A stretch of 64,000 nucleotides of DNA from Sulfuricella sp. (GTDB lineage Bacteria; Pseudomonadota; Gammaproteobacteria; Burkholderiales; Sulfuricellaceae), in assembly GCA_028714315.1 (NCBI GenBank), contig JAQTMN010000005.1:1-64000 (forward strand), given 5' to 3'. The notes beneath the pieces are model-generated. The model searched no databases. It was not told the DNA's origin and worked only from the letters and a program-made list of their open reading frames with translations. Position numbers and translations under genes: made by a program. Each line of letters begins with the position of its first letter. Position 1 is the first letter of the stretch. Shown here in pieces: positions 24,843 through 32,483 of this stretch.

Positions 24843-25562
24843 ATGCGGCCCAGCCAGCGCAATCCCGACCAGCTCCGCGATATCGCCATCACCCGCAATT
24901 ACACCAAACACGCCGAAGGCTCGGTATTGATCGAGTGCGGCCACACCAAGGTGATCTGCACCGCCAGCATCGACGAAAAAGTGCCGCCGTTCCTGCGCGG
25001 CAAGGGCCAGGGCTGGACCACCGCCGAATACGGCATGCTGCCCCGCTCCACCAATACCCGCATCGACCGCGAAGCCGCCCGCGGCAAGCAGACCGGCCGC
25101 ACCCAGGAAATCCAGCGCCTGATCGGCCGCTCCCTGCGCGCGGTGGTGGACCTGAAAGCGCTGGGCGAGCGCACCATCCAGATCGACTGCGACGTGATCC
25201 AGGCCGACGGCGGCACCCGCACCGCCGGCATTACCGGCGCCTATGTCGCGCTGCACGACGCCGTTTCGTTCCTGCTCAAGGAAGGCAAGCTGCAGACCTC
25301 GCCGCTGCGCGACTTCGTCGCCGCGGTCTCGGTCGGCGTCTACCAAGGCATGCCAGTGCTGGACCTCGACTACGCCGAGGATTCCGACTGCGACACCGAC
25401 ATGAATGTGGTGATGACCGGCAGCGGCGGCTTCGTCGAAATCCAGGGCACCGCGGAAGGCGCGCCGTTCTCGCGCAGCGAAATGGACGCCATGCTGAATC
25501 TGGCGCAAAGCGGAATTGCGCAGCTGGTTGCGAAGCAGAAAGCAGCGCTTGAGAGCTGGTAG
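24843..25562 (+). CDS. rph: Ribonuclease PH
   Basis: The 239-residue protein begins [42 protein letters not shown]. It has [57 protein letters not shown] and [22 protein letters not shown], covering the phosphate-binding and active-site residues of RNase PH. It trims tRNA 3' ends by phosphorolysis. Start 24843 is the conserved one. It is transcribed with rdgB and hemW downstream. Confidence 0.97.
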   Translation: MRPSQRNPDQLRDIAITRNYTKHAEGSVLIECGHTKVICTASIDEKVPPFLRGKGQGWTTAEYGMLPRSTNTRIDREAARGKQTGRTQEIQRLIGRSLRAVVDLKALGERTIQIDCDVIQADGGTRTAGITGAYVALHDAVSFLLKEGKLQTSPLRDFVAAVSVGVYQGMPVLDLDYAEDSDCDTDMNVVMTGSGGFVEIQGTAEGAPFSRSEMDAMLNLAQSGIAQLVAKQKAALESW

Positions 25563-25646
25563 CCAGTAGGCGGTAGCTGGTAGCAAAAACCGCCTGCTTC
25601 GCGGGCGGCAACCAGCTACAAGCTACCAGCCACAAGCTACCAGCTA
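25554..25646. repeat. Word-palindrome spacer between rph and rdgB
   Basis: GCTGGTAGCCAGTAGGCGGTAGCTGGTAGC is followed by the hairpin CCGCCTGCTTCGCGGGCGG and then the complementary words CCAGCTACAAGCTACCAGCC...AAGCTACCAGCT. It overlaps the last codons of rph. Confidence 0.75.
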
Positions 25647-25665
25647 ACATAAGGATTCTAAAACC

Positions 25666-26256
25666 ATGAAAAAACTCGTCATCGCTTCCAACAACGCCGG
25701 CAAGCTGCGCGAAATCGGCGCCATCCTCGAACCGCTGGATTTCGAAGTCCTGCCGCAGTCGGCGTTCAACATTCCGGAAGCGGAAGAACCTTACTGCACC
25801 TTCATCGAGAATTGCCTGACCAAGGCGCGCCACGCCTCGGCGCACTCCGGCCTGCCCGCCCTGGCGGACGACTCCGGGATCTGCGTCGATGCGCTGAACG
25901 GCGCGCCCGGCGTGTATTCCGCCCGCTTCGCCGGCGAGCCGAAATCGGACGAGCGCAACAACCAGAAGCTGATCGAGCTGCTGCAGGGCCACGCCAACCG
26001 CAAGGCGCATTACTACTGCGTGATGGTGCTGGTGCGCTGGCCGGAAGACCCGCAGCCGATCATCGCCGAAGGCGCGATGTACGGCGAGATCATCGACACC
26101 CCGCGCGGCGATGGCGGTTTCGGCTACGATCCTTATTTTCTCTTGCCCGAATACGGCCAGACCGGCGCCGAAATCCCAATGGAGCTAAAAAACAAGATCA
26201 GCCATCGCGGCAAGGCGCTGGCGACATTGGTGGAGAAGCTCAAAGGTGCCTGGTAG
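25666..26256 (+). CDS. rdgB: dITP/XTP pyrophosphatase RdgB (HAM1)
   Basis: The 196-residue protein starts MKKLVIASNNAGKLREIGAIL, the SNNxGK substrate loop. It continues with TFIENCLTKARHAS, LPALADDSGICVDALNGAPGVYSARFAG and the GFGYDPYF...ELKNKISHRGKALA end of the family. It hydrolyses non-canonical purine triphosphates (dITP, XTP) to monophosphates. It lies between rph and hemW. Confidence 0.96.
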   Translation: MKKLVIASNNAGKLREIGAILEPLDFEVLPQSAFNIPEAEEPYCTFIENCLTKARHASAHSGLPALADDSGICVDALNGAPGVYSARFAGEPKSDERNNQKLIELLQGHANRKAHYYCVMVLVRWPEDPQPIIAEGAMYGEIIDTPRGDGGFGYDPYFLLPEYGQTGAEIPMELKNKISHRGKALATLVEKLKGAW

Positions 26257-26434
26257 GAGCGGCCTCCCGGCCGCGAACCAGCCTATCGGTCATGGCGAAT
26301 TGCCGTCCCGATCAAGAAACGGCAATTCGCCATGACCGATTCCCTCTCCCCTAACCCTCTCCCACAAGCGGGCGAGGGGGGCGAGGACTCGCTGCGCGAG
26401 TTTCGCTCTATAGCGGCCGGGAGGCCGCTCCTAC
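26253..26434. repeat. Nested palindromic repeats between rdgB and hemW
   Basis: Outer arms of the GTAGGAGCGGCC family lie at 26253-26276 and 26411-26434. Inside them is a second, unrelated inverted repeat: ATCGGTCATGGCGAATTGCC and its complement at 26285-26305 and 26320-26340. Next to that is a PLPQAGEG-type repeat (26341-26406). The outer pair normally has a loop of only 7 bases (see 9231-9285), so about 134 bp appear to have been inserted into its loop. The inner right arm contains the ATG used for hemW. Confidence 0.88.
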
Positions 26435-27567
26435 AGCCGCCGCTGTCGCTCTACATTCACCTGCCCTGGTGCGTGCGCAAGTGCCCCTACTGCGACTTCA
26501 GCTCGTTCGAATCGCGCGACGGCCTGCCGGAGCAGGACTATGTCGCGGCGCTGATCAAGGATCTGGAAACCGCGCTGCCCCAGGTCTGGGGCCGCAAGGT
26601 GACGAGCATCTTCATCGGCGGCGGCACGCCCAGCCTGTTCTCGGCGCGGGCGATTGACGCGCTGCTGACCCAGGCGCGCACCCTGCTGCCGGTCGAAGCG
26701 CATGCCGAAATCACGCTGGAAGCCAATCCCGGCACCGCCGAAGCGCAGAAGTTCGCCGATTTCCGCGCCGCCGGGGTAAACCGCCTGTCGCTCGGCATCC
26801 AGAGCTTCAACCCGCGCCATTTGCGGGCGCTGGGGCGCATCCACGACGACGTCGAAGCGCGCCGGGCGATCGAACTGGCCCAGCGCCATTTCGACAATAT
26901 CAACCTCGACCTGATGTACGCCCTGCCGGGGCAAAGCATGGACGAGGCTTTGGCCGACATCCGCGCGGCCATCGCTTTCACACCGCAGCATCTTTCCGCC
27001 TACCATCTCACGCTGGAACCGAACACGGCTTTTTACCATAAACCGCCCACGCTGCCCGACGACGACACCTCGGCCGCCATGCAGGAAGCGATCGAGGCCG
27101 AGCTGGCCGCGGCCGGCTACGAGCACTACGAAACTTCGGCCTTCGCGCAAAAGCATCGGCGCTGCAAACACAACCTCAACTACTGGGCATTCGGCGATTA
27201 CCTCGGGCTGGGCGCGGCGGCGCACGGCAAGCTCACCTTTCACGACCGCGTCCTGCGCCAGGTGCGCCACCGCAATCCGCAAACCTACATGGAACGCGCC
27301 CTGGCCGGCTACGCGCTGGAAGAGGCGCACGACGTTGCCGCCGCCGAGCTGCCGTTCGAATTCATGATGAACGCCTTGCGCCTCACCGAAGGCTTCCCCG
27401 CTGCCCTGTTTTCCGCCCGCACCGGCCTGCCGCTGACCGCCATGCAGCCTGCGCTGGACGAAGCCGTGCGGCGCGGACTGATCGAGCGCGATGCGCTGCA
27501 CATCCGCCCGACCCTGCTGGGACGGCGTTTTCTCAACGACCTGCTGCAAATCTTTTTGCCCGTATAA
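26332..27567 (+). CDS. hemW: Radical SAM haem chaperone HemW (coproporphyrinogen III oxidase-like)
   Basis: The core starts at PPLSLYIHLPWCVRKCPYCDFSSF with the radical SAM CxxxCxxC cluster, then FIGGGTPSLFS, LEANPGTAE, LSLGIQSFNPRHLRALGR and NINLDLMYALPGQ. It ends with the HemN_C-like domain (NYWAFGDYLGLGAAAHG). HemW inserts haem into haemoproteins such as respiratory enzymes. The only in-frame ATG is at 26332, inside a palindromic repeat. The first 33 or so residues (including SPNPLPQAGEGGEDSLREF) are repeat-encoded and foreign to the family. The true start could be a non-ATG codon near 26430. Confidence 0.9.
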   Translation: MTDSLSPNPLPQAGEGGEDSLREFRSIAAGRPLLQPPLSLYIHLPWCVRKCPYCDFSSFESRDGLPEQDYVAALIKDLETALPQVWGRKVTSIFIGGGTPSLFSARAIDALLTQARTLLPVEAHAEITLEANPGTAEAQKFADFRAAGVNRLSLGIQSFNPRHLRALGRIHDDVEARRAIELAQRHFDNINLDLMYALPGQSMDEALADIRAAIAFTPQHLSAYHLTLEPNTAFYHKPPTLPDDDTSAAMQEAIEAELAAAGYEHYETSAFAQKHRRCKHNLNYWAFGDYLGLGAAAHGKLTFHDRVLRQVRHRNPQTYMERALAGYALEEAHDVAAAELPFEFMMNALRLTEGFPAALFSARTGLPLTAMQPALDEAVRRGLIERDALHIRPTLLGRRFLNDLLQIFLPV

Positions 27568-27614
27568 CATTTACGACATCGATAACAGGCGTGGGAAACG
27601 CACATCATATCGAT

Positions 27615-27620
27615 TATAAT
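27615..27620 (+). promoter_or_regulatory. -10 element of vapBC promoter
   Basis: A consensus TATAAT lies 31 bases before the antitoxin ATG (27651), with an AAGGAG ribosome site just before the start. No good -35 is visible at 17 bp, only TGGGAA, which fits an operator-controlled toxin-antitoxin promoter. Confidence 0.5.
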
Positions 27621-27650
27621 TTCAGCATCTCCACGAACAAGGAGCATGAC

Positions 27651-27857
27651 ATGCACGCAGTCACCGTCTCTCCCAAATTTCAGGTCGTCATTCCCCAGGT
27701 AGTGCGGGAACTCCTGCACCTGGAAGCAGGACAGAAAATGCAGGTGATCGCCTATGAAAACCGCATCGAGCTGATCCCGCTGCAATCCCCCGCCCAGTTG
27801 AGAGGCTTCCTCAAGGGGATAGACACCACAGTCATGCGTGAGGACGACCGCGCATGA
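27651..27857 (+). CDS. vapB: AbrB/VapB-type antitoxin
   Basis: The 68-residue protein has the swapped-hairpin AbrB fold sequence MHAVTVSPKFQVVIPQVVRELLHLEAGQKMQVIAYENRIELIP. A short C-terminal tail follows that would wrap the toxin. The ATG at 27651 follows AAGGAGCATGAC. It overlaps the PIN toxin gene by four bases (ATGA). It should bind its own promoter and the toxin. Confidence 0.88.
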   Translation: MHAVTVSPKFQVVIPQVVRELLHLEAGQKMQVIAYENRIELIPLQSPAQLRGFLKGIDTTVMREDDRA

Positions 27858-28231
27858 ATGTCGTGGACTCATGCGGATGGCTGGAATATTTCGCCGACGG
27901 CACGAACGCGGATTTCTTCGCACCGGCCATCGAGGACATGGCGACTCTCGTCGTGGCAACGGTCAGCCTGTTCGAAGTGTTCAAGCGCATCCTGCAGCAG
28001 CGCACGGAAAACGAAGCGCTACGCGCCGTAGCGGTCATGCAGCAAGGGCATGTGGTAGCGCTGGACGCCACCATCGCACTGTCGGCGGCGCGGTTGTCCT
28101 TCGACCTCAAACTGCCGACGGCCGACAGCCAGATACTCGCAACCGCCCGCGCCAACAACGCGGTCTTGTGGACACAGGACGAGGATTTCGAAAACATTCC
28201 CGGGGTGCGCTACATCCGAAAAAACGGGTAA
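27854..28231 (+). CDS. vapC: PIN-domain toxin VapC
   Basis: The 125-residue protein starts MNVVDSCGWLEYFADG, with the first acidic residue Asp5. TVSLFEVFKRI supplies the second (Glu), and KLPTADSQILATARANNAVLWTQDEDF supplies the Asp cluster of the PIN nuclease site. VapC toxins cleave tRNA or rRNA. All four acidic positions look intact, so it should be active. It is coupled to the antitoxin by an ATGA overlap. Confidence 0.9.
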   Translation: MNVVDSCGWLEYFADGTNADFFAPAIEDMATLVVATVSLFEVFKRILQQRTENEALRAVAVMQQGHVVALDATIALSAARLSFDLKLPTADSQILATARANNAVLWTQDEDFENIPGVRYIRKNG

Positions 28232-28253
28232 TCGTTTTTTTCCGTAAAACCCC

Positions 28254-28362
28254 GCCACAGAGAACACAGAGACGATGGGGGCTCCAATACCCAGTTATGG
28301 GTGGATGCAATAACACCGACAACCCATTTGTTTTTCTTTGTGCACTCTGTGTTCTCTGTGGC
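28254..28362. repeat. Inverted repeat GCCACAGAGAACACAGAG family
   Basis: GCCACAGAGAACACAGAG is matched by CTCTGTGTTCTCTGTGGC at the right end, 109 bp overall. The design equals that of 17631-17760 but with a different base composition, so they may be diverged members of one family. It lies between vapC and rlmJ. Confidence 0.85.
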
Positions 28363-28386
28363 TAAATTGCTTTTTTAGGTTTACCC

Positions 28387-29232
28387 ATGAACTACCGCCA
28401 CGGCTACCATGCCGGCAACTTCTGCGATGTCTTCAAGCACCTCGTGCTGATGCTGCTGATCGAGCATTTCAAGCAGAAGGAAAAGGGCTTCACCGTGCTC
28501 GACGCGCATGCCGGCGACGGCACCTACAGCCTGCGCGGCGAGCTTGCCGCCAAGACCGGCGAGGCGGAGCAGGGCATCCTGCGCGTGCTGGCTCAGCCCG
28601 ACCCCTCGCCCGCCCTGGCCGATTTTCTCAACCTGGTGCGCCGCCTCGGTCTGCCGGACGCCGAGGGCCAATTGACCAGCTATCCCGGTTCGCCGCGCCT
28701 GGCGCGCGCGCTGCTGCGTCCGCAGGACAAGCTATTGCTGTCCGACATCCATCCGGATGCGCTCAATTCGCTGAAACGGCTGTTCCGCGACGACCGCCAG
28801 GCGCGCATCCAGGAACTCGATGCCGCGCTGGCGCTGAAGTCGCAACTGCCGCCGGAAAGCCGGCGCGCGCTGGTGCTGCTCGACCCGCCCTATGAAGTGC
28901 AGGACGAATTCCGCCGCCTGCTGGATAGCCTGAAAGAAGCCTACAAGCGCTTCCCCACCGGCACCTACGCCATCTGGTACCCGCTCAAGAGCCCGGAACC
29001 GGTGCGCCACTTCCACCGCCAACTGGCCGCCAGCGGCATCCGGCGCGTCCTCACCGCGGAAATGCACCTCGCCCCGCTCAACAATTTCCAGCTCAACGGC
29101 AACGGCATGACCATCGTCAATCCGCCATGGAAACTCGAGGAACAGCTGCGCGTTTTGCTGCCGGAACTACTGGCCGCGCTGGGCGCGGAGAAACAGGGGG
29201 CGACGCGGGTGGAATGGACAGTGCCGGAGTAA
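28387..29232 (+). CDS. rlmJ: 23S rRNA (adenine2030-N6)-methyltransferase RlmJ
   Basis: The 281-residue protein begins MNYRHGYHAGNFCDVFKHLVL, the invariant RlmJ N-terminus. LDAHAGDGTY is the SAM site, and VLLDPPYE is the N6-adenine methyltransferase DPPY motif near residue 160. NFQLNGNGMTIVNPPW lies near the end. It methylates A2030 of 23S rRNA. It is a single gene, convergent with the USP gene. Confidence 0.95.
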   Translation: MNYRHGYHAGNFCDVFKHLVLMLLIEHFKQKEKGFTVLDAHAGDGTYSLRGELAAKTGEAEQGILRVLAQPDPSPALADFLNLVRRLGLPDAEGQLTSYPGSPRLARALLRPQDKLLLSDIHPDALNSLKRLFRDDRQARIQELDAALALKSQLPPESRRALVLLDPPYEVQDEFRRLLDSLKEAYKRFPTGTYAIWYPLKSPEPVRHFHRQLAASGIRRVLTAEMHLAPLNNFQLNGNGMTIVNPPWKLEEQLRVLLPELLAALGAEKQGATRVEWTVPE

Positions 29233-29259
29233 ACGCGTTTACACAAAAAACCATCGATC

Positions 29260-29347
29260 GTAGGGCGTCAATAAGCGAAGCGCATTGCGCCGAATGTCGG
29301 CGGCTATTGCACGCATTCGGCGCAATGCCCGCTGGTTATTGCGCCCG
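29260..29347. repeat. Inverted repeat GTAGGGCGTCAATAAGCG family
   Basis: Arms GGGCGTCAATAAGCG...GCATTGCGCCGAATG and CATTCGGCGCAATGC...GCTGGTTATTGCGCCC pair over about 35 bases with a few mismatches. It lies between convergent rlmJ and the USP gene and may act as a two-way terminator. Confidence 0.8.
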
Positions 29348-29366
29348 TCCCTGAACCGCGGACAGC

Positions 29367-29822
29367 TCAACCCAGCAACAACAACGGCCGGCTCGCCTTC
29401 TGCGCCAGGATCCTGGCAAGGGATTTGAGGCTGGGCCGGCCGCTGACCTGGAACACTTGCCGGCTGACGACGAGCAGATCGGTGCCGGGCAGGTTGGCGA
29501 GCTTGACGAGCTCTTCGGTCGGATCTCCGGCGAGCACGGAAAAATGAGCGCTTTCGAGCCCGGCGACGGCAGTCTCAAACTGGCCGCGCGCGGCTTCGGC
29601 CTGTTGTTCCTGCTCCCGGCGGATGTGGTCGAGAAAGCCCTGCCGAGCGCCCTTGGAGGATTGCCAGTCGTTGCCGATGAAATCCGCCCAGTTGCCGTCC
29701 AGCACGAAAACGCCCGTCAGCGCAGCGCTGCTCTGGCGGGCGAGGCGGACGGCATGTTGCAGCGCTTCCGCCGTGGCCGTTGAGCCATCCACCGCCACGG
29801 CGATATGCCGATACACGGTCAT
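29367..29822 (-). CDS. Universal stress protein (UspA family)
   Basis: The 151-residue protein starts MTVYRHIAVAVDGSTATAEALQHAVRLA. Near the end it has GTDLLVVSRQVFQVSGRPSLKSLARILAQKASRPLLLL. The usual G-x2-G-x9-G(S/T) ATP loop is only partly kept (SGRPSLKSLA), so nucleotide binding is uncertain. It is the last gene of the exporter transcript; its ATG overlaps the stop of the 50-codon gene. Confidence 0.85.
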   Translation of the reverse strand: MTVYRHIAVAVDGSTATAEALQHAVRLARQSSAALTGVFVLDGNWADFIGNDWQSSKGARQGFLDHIRREQEQQAEAARGQFETAVAGLESAHFSVLAGDPTEELVKLANLPGTDLLVVSRQVFQVSGRPSLKSLARILAQKASRPLLLLG

Positions 29823-29971
29823 TTCATCGTCAGCACGACAATCACCGCGATCATGATGACGCTGAGAACGATCGCGCCGATATCTTCGGTGCGGTCATCC
29901 TTGAACAGGGTCATTTTGGCTTTTTCCCCCGCGCTGCCGAGGGTTTCGCTGCCGCTTTGTTCGTTTGCCAT
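29819..29971 (-). CDS. Small single-pass membrane protein (50 residues)
   Basis: A short gene encodes MANEQSGSETLGSAGEKAKM...TLFKDDRTEDIGAIVLSVIM...IAVIVVLTMK. A polar N-terminus of about 30 residues is followed by one hydrophobic helix at the C-terminus. It starts 12 bases after the exporter stop, with AGGGGAG before the ATG, and its TGA overlaps the USP start (ATGA). That tight coupling on both sides is the main support. It may be an accessory subunit of the exporter; no family is recognised. Confidence 0.72.
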   Translation of the reverse strand: MANEQSGSETLGSAGEKAKMTLFKDDRTEDIGAIVLSVIMIAVIVVLTMK

Positions 29972-29983
29972 GTTCGTCTCCCC

Positions 29984-31129
29984 TTAAATCGCCACCAAGA
30001 AATCCTTGATCAAAATGACCAGGATCAGCGCCAGAACGTATTTGGTCATACCGACCAGCAGGCCGATCTTGAGCGGCGTGCCGCCGGCCCTGGCCAGTTC
30101 CTTGAAGTCGATGTAGCCGCCCAGGCCGACCAGGCCGAAGCCGAAAATCCAGGTCATCCACAGGCGCAGCATCTTGATCGTGTCGGAGGCGGGCGGGCCG
30201 CCCTTGATGCCGACCTCGCCGAACGCGCCCATGCTGGTAAGCGCCACCATCGCCAGGAAGCCGATCACGAATACCGGGAATTTTTCCACCAGCAGGCTGC
30301 CCAGGCTTTTCTTCCGTCCGCCCGGGTCCGAATCATCCTTGCCGGCCCAATACCACACGGTGACGGCAAACACCGCGAAGGGAATGGAAATCACGCGCAT
30401 GATGTTCCAGATTTCCGCCACCGACACGGCCGTTCCCGGCGCCACATTGGAGTTGAAGGCGAGCGCCGCCGCCAGCACCTGCCCGGAATTGAGGATTCCC
30501 GTGCCGATCCAGGCGCCGTACTGGAGATCGGTGAAACCCAGCGCGTGGCCGATGAACGGGCTGATGAACATGGTAAGGATGCCGAAGCCGAGAATGGTGG
30601 CGATGGCATACGCGACCTGGCTCGCCTTGGCCTCGACCGCAGGTGAAGTCGCCACCGCCGCCGACACGCCGCAAATGGAAAGCGCGTTCGCCAGCACCCC
30701 GGTCATCGAGCGGTCGAGCTTGAACAGCTTGCCGATCCACAACACCATGGCGATGGTCATGATGACAAAGCCGCCGATCAGAAAAATCGCCATGGAACCC
30801 AGCTTGACGATGGCCTGCACGGTGTAGAGCGAACCCAGCAGGATGATGCCGGTCTTGATCATGAGGCGCGAAAGCTTGAAGCCGTCATCCAGCACCGCCG
30901 GCATCTTGCCGCCGAAAACCACGTTACGGTAAAGCATCCCGCAGATAATGCCGAGCAGGATGTAGTTGAGATGGAAAGCGTCGGTCAGCGGCTTCTCCAT
31001 GCCGAACACTTTGGTATGGGCCATCCACGGCTCGATCCACAGACGGATCACGACCATGGTCAGAACAATCAGCACAAGGCCCGGCAGGGCGCTGGGAAGC
31101 TTGCGGAAAAATCCGACGTCGCCATTCAT
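29984..31129 (-). CDS. YeiH/UPF0324 family putative sulfate exporter
   Basis: The 381-residue protein has about ten to eleven membrane segments. It carries the family sequences LNYILLGIICGMLYRNV, GIILLGSLYTVQAIVKLGSM, ALSICGVSAAVATSPAVEAK and YGAWIGTGILNSGQVLAAAL (PF03601). Members are thought to export sulfate or related anions, e.g. in taurine and sulfoacetate degraders. No sulfonate genes are adjacent here. It begins the transcript with the 50-residue protein and USP; GGAGGAGG precedes the ATG. Confidence 0.88.
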   Translation of the reverse strand: MNGDVGFFRKLPSALPGLVLIVLTMVVIRLWIEPWMAHTKVFGMEKPLTDAFHLNYILLGIICGMLYRNVVFGGKMPAVLDDGFKLSRLMIKTGIILLGSLYTVQAIVKLGSMAIFLIGGFVIMTIAMVLWIGKLFKLDRSMTGVLANALSICGVSAAVATSPAVEAKASQVAYAIATILGFGILTMFISPFIGHALGFTDLQYGAWIGTGILNSGQVLAAALAFNSNVAPGTAVSVAEIWNIMRVISIPFAVFAVTVWYWAGKDDSDPGGRKKSLGSLLVEKFPVFVIGFLAMVALTSMGAFGEVGIKGGPPASDTIKMLRLWMTWIFGFGLVGLGGYIDFKELARAGGTPLKIGLLVGMTKYVLALILVILIKDFLVAI

Positions 31130-31226
31130 GTTGCCTCCTCCGGTTGTTCAATATTTCGCTAAATTCTTGTTATGAATTTTTTATAGCACAAAATATTTAC
31201 AACCAAAGACCGAGCCCGATGTGGGC

Positions 31227-32264
31227 TCAGGCGAACAGGGCGGCGATCTTCTCCTTGTCGGGCATGGGCACCACGCCCTTTTCCGTGATCAGCCCGGTCA
31301 CCAGTTCGGCCGGGGTGACGTCGAAGGCCGGATTGCGCACCGACACGCCTTGCGCCGCCCAGCGGCAGTCGCGGAAGCCGGTGACTTCCTCCGCCGCCCG
31401 CTCCTCGATCGGAATATCCGCGCCGCCGGCGATGTTGCGGTCGATGGTGGAAAGCGGACAGGCAACGTAGAACGGGATGCCGTGGCGCCGCGCCAGCACC
31501 GCCACCATGTAGGTGCCGATCTTGTTGGCGACATCGCCGTTGGCGGCCACCCGGTCGGTGCCGACCACCACCGCGTCCACTTCGCCGTGCGCCATCAGGT
31601 GGCCGGCCATGTTGTCGGTGATCAGGGTGAGCGGAATCCCCTCCCGCACCATCTCCCAGGCCGTGAGGCGCGCCCCTTGCAGGAACGGGCGGGTCTCGTC
31701 GGCGATGACGGAGATTTTCTTGCCCGCTTCCGCCGCCGAGCGGATCACGCCCAGCGCCGTGCCCCAGCCCGCCGTGGCGAGCGCGCCGGCGTTGCAGTGG
31801 GTGAGCACGCGCGCGCCGTCCGGCAAGAGCACGGCGCCGTGCGCCCCCATGGCGCGGTTGATGCGGATGTCCTCGGCGAGGATTTCGTGGGCTTCGCCCA
31901 ACAAACGTTCGGCAATCGCCGCCGGAGCCGCGCCGCCCAGGGCATGCCACACCCGGCGCATGCGCTCCAGCGCCCAGAACAGGTTGACCGCCGTGGGTCG
32001 GCTGGCGGCCAGCACAGCGAAACCTTGTTCCATGCCGGCGCGAAAGTCCGCCGGCGCGCTTTCTCTGAGCCGCAAGGCTTCCAGCGCCACGCCGTAGGCA
32101 GCGGCGCAGCCGATGGCCGGCGCGCCGCGCACCACCATGCTGCGGATGCCTTCAGCCACCGTGGCGGCGGAAGCGTAGGCCAAGTATTCGAAGCGCGCCG
32201 GCAGCACGCGCTGGTCGATCATTTCGAGCGCGCCGTCACGCCAGCGCAGGGTTTCGATGTTCAT
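31227..32264 (-). CDS. mtnA: S-methyl-5-thioribose-1-phosphate isomerase MtnA
   Basis: The 345-residue protein has VRGAPAIGCAAAYGVAL, the catalytic Cys in LTHCNAGALATAGWGTALG, and the catalytic Asp in VVGTDRVAANGDVANKIGTYMVAVLA, all conserved in MtnA rather than eIF2B. It converts MTR-1-P to MTRu-1-P. Next to it is a class II aldolase gene in the same direction, suggesting that the product is cleaved by aldol cleavage (DHAP-shunt style) rather than by MtnB-C-D. No mtnK or mtnP is in the window. Confidence 0.95.
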   Translation of the reverse strand: MNIETLRWRDGALEMIDQRVLPARFEYLAYASAATVAEGIRSMVVRGAPAIGCAAAYGVALEALRLRESAPADFRAGMEQGFAVLAASRPTAVNLFWALERMRRVWHALGGAAPAAIAERLLGEAHEILAEDIRINRAMGAHGAVLLPDGARVLTHCNAGALATAGWGTALGVIRSAAEAGKKISVIADETRPFLQGARLTAWEMVREGIPLTLITDNMAGHLMAHGEVDAVVVGTDRVAANGDVANKIGTYMVAVLARRHGIPFYVACPLSTIDRNIAGGADIPIEERAAEEVTGFRDCRWAAQGVSVRNPAFDVTPAELVTGLITEKGVVPMPDKEKIAALFA

Positions 32265-32324
32265 GGGGTTATCCTTGATGGAACAATTGATTCATTCACC
32301 GCAGCGAAGGGTAGAAAAAAATTA

Positions 32325-32394
32325 GCCGCGAAAAGGCGCAAAAGTCACAAAAATAAAAGCTCGCTTTTTTGTGCTTTTTGCGCCTTTTTGCGGC
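32325..32394. repeat. Inverted repeat GCCGCGAAAAGGCGCAAAA family
   Basis: GCCGCGAAAAGGCGCAAAA pairs with TTTTTGCGCCTTTTTGCGGC; the loop holds AAAAGCTCGCTTTTTT. It resembles the elements around the LysR gene (41395 and 42577) in design. Confidence 0.8.
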
Positions 32395-32423
32395 GGAGGG
32401 TTGGGTCTGTTTTGGTTTGTTTT

Positions 32424-32473
32424 CGCATGCATCGTTCGCGATTGATGCGGTTCGTTCCTCACCCGCATCCTAC
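32424..32473. repeat. Partial GTAGGATGCGG family repeat
   Basis: GCATCGTTCGCGATTGATGCGGTTCGTT and CCGCATCCTAC match the right half of the complete element at 60878-60946. The left arm is absent. It lies between the aldolase and mtnA. Confidence 0.75.
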
Positions 32474-32483
32474 ATTCGGGTTT

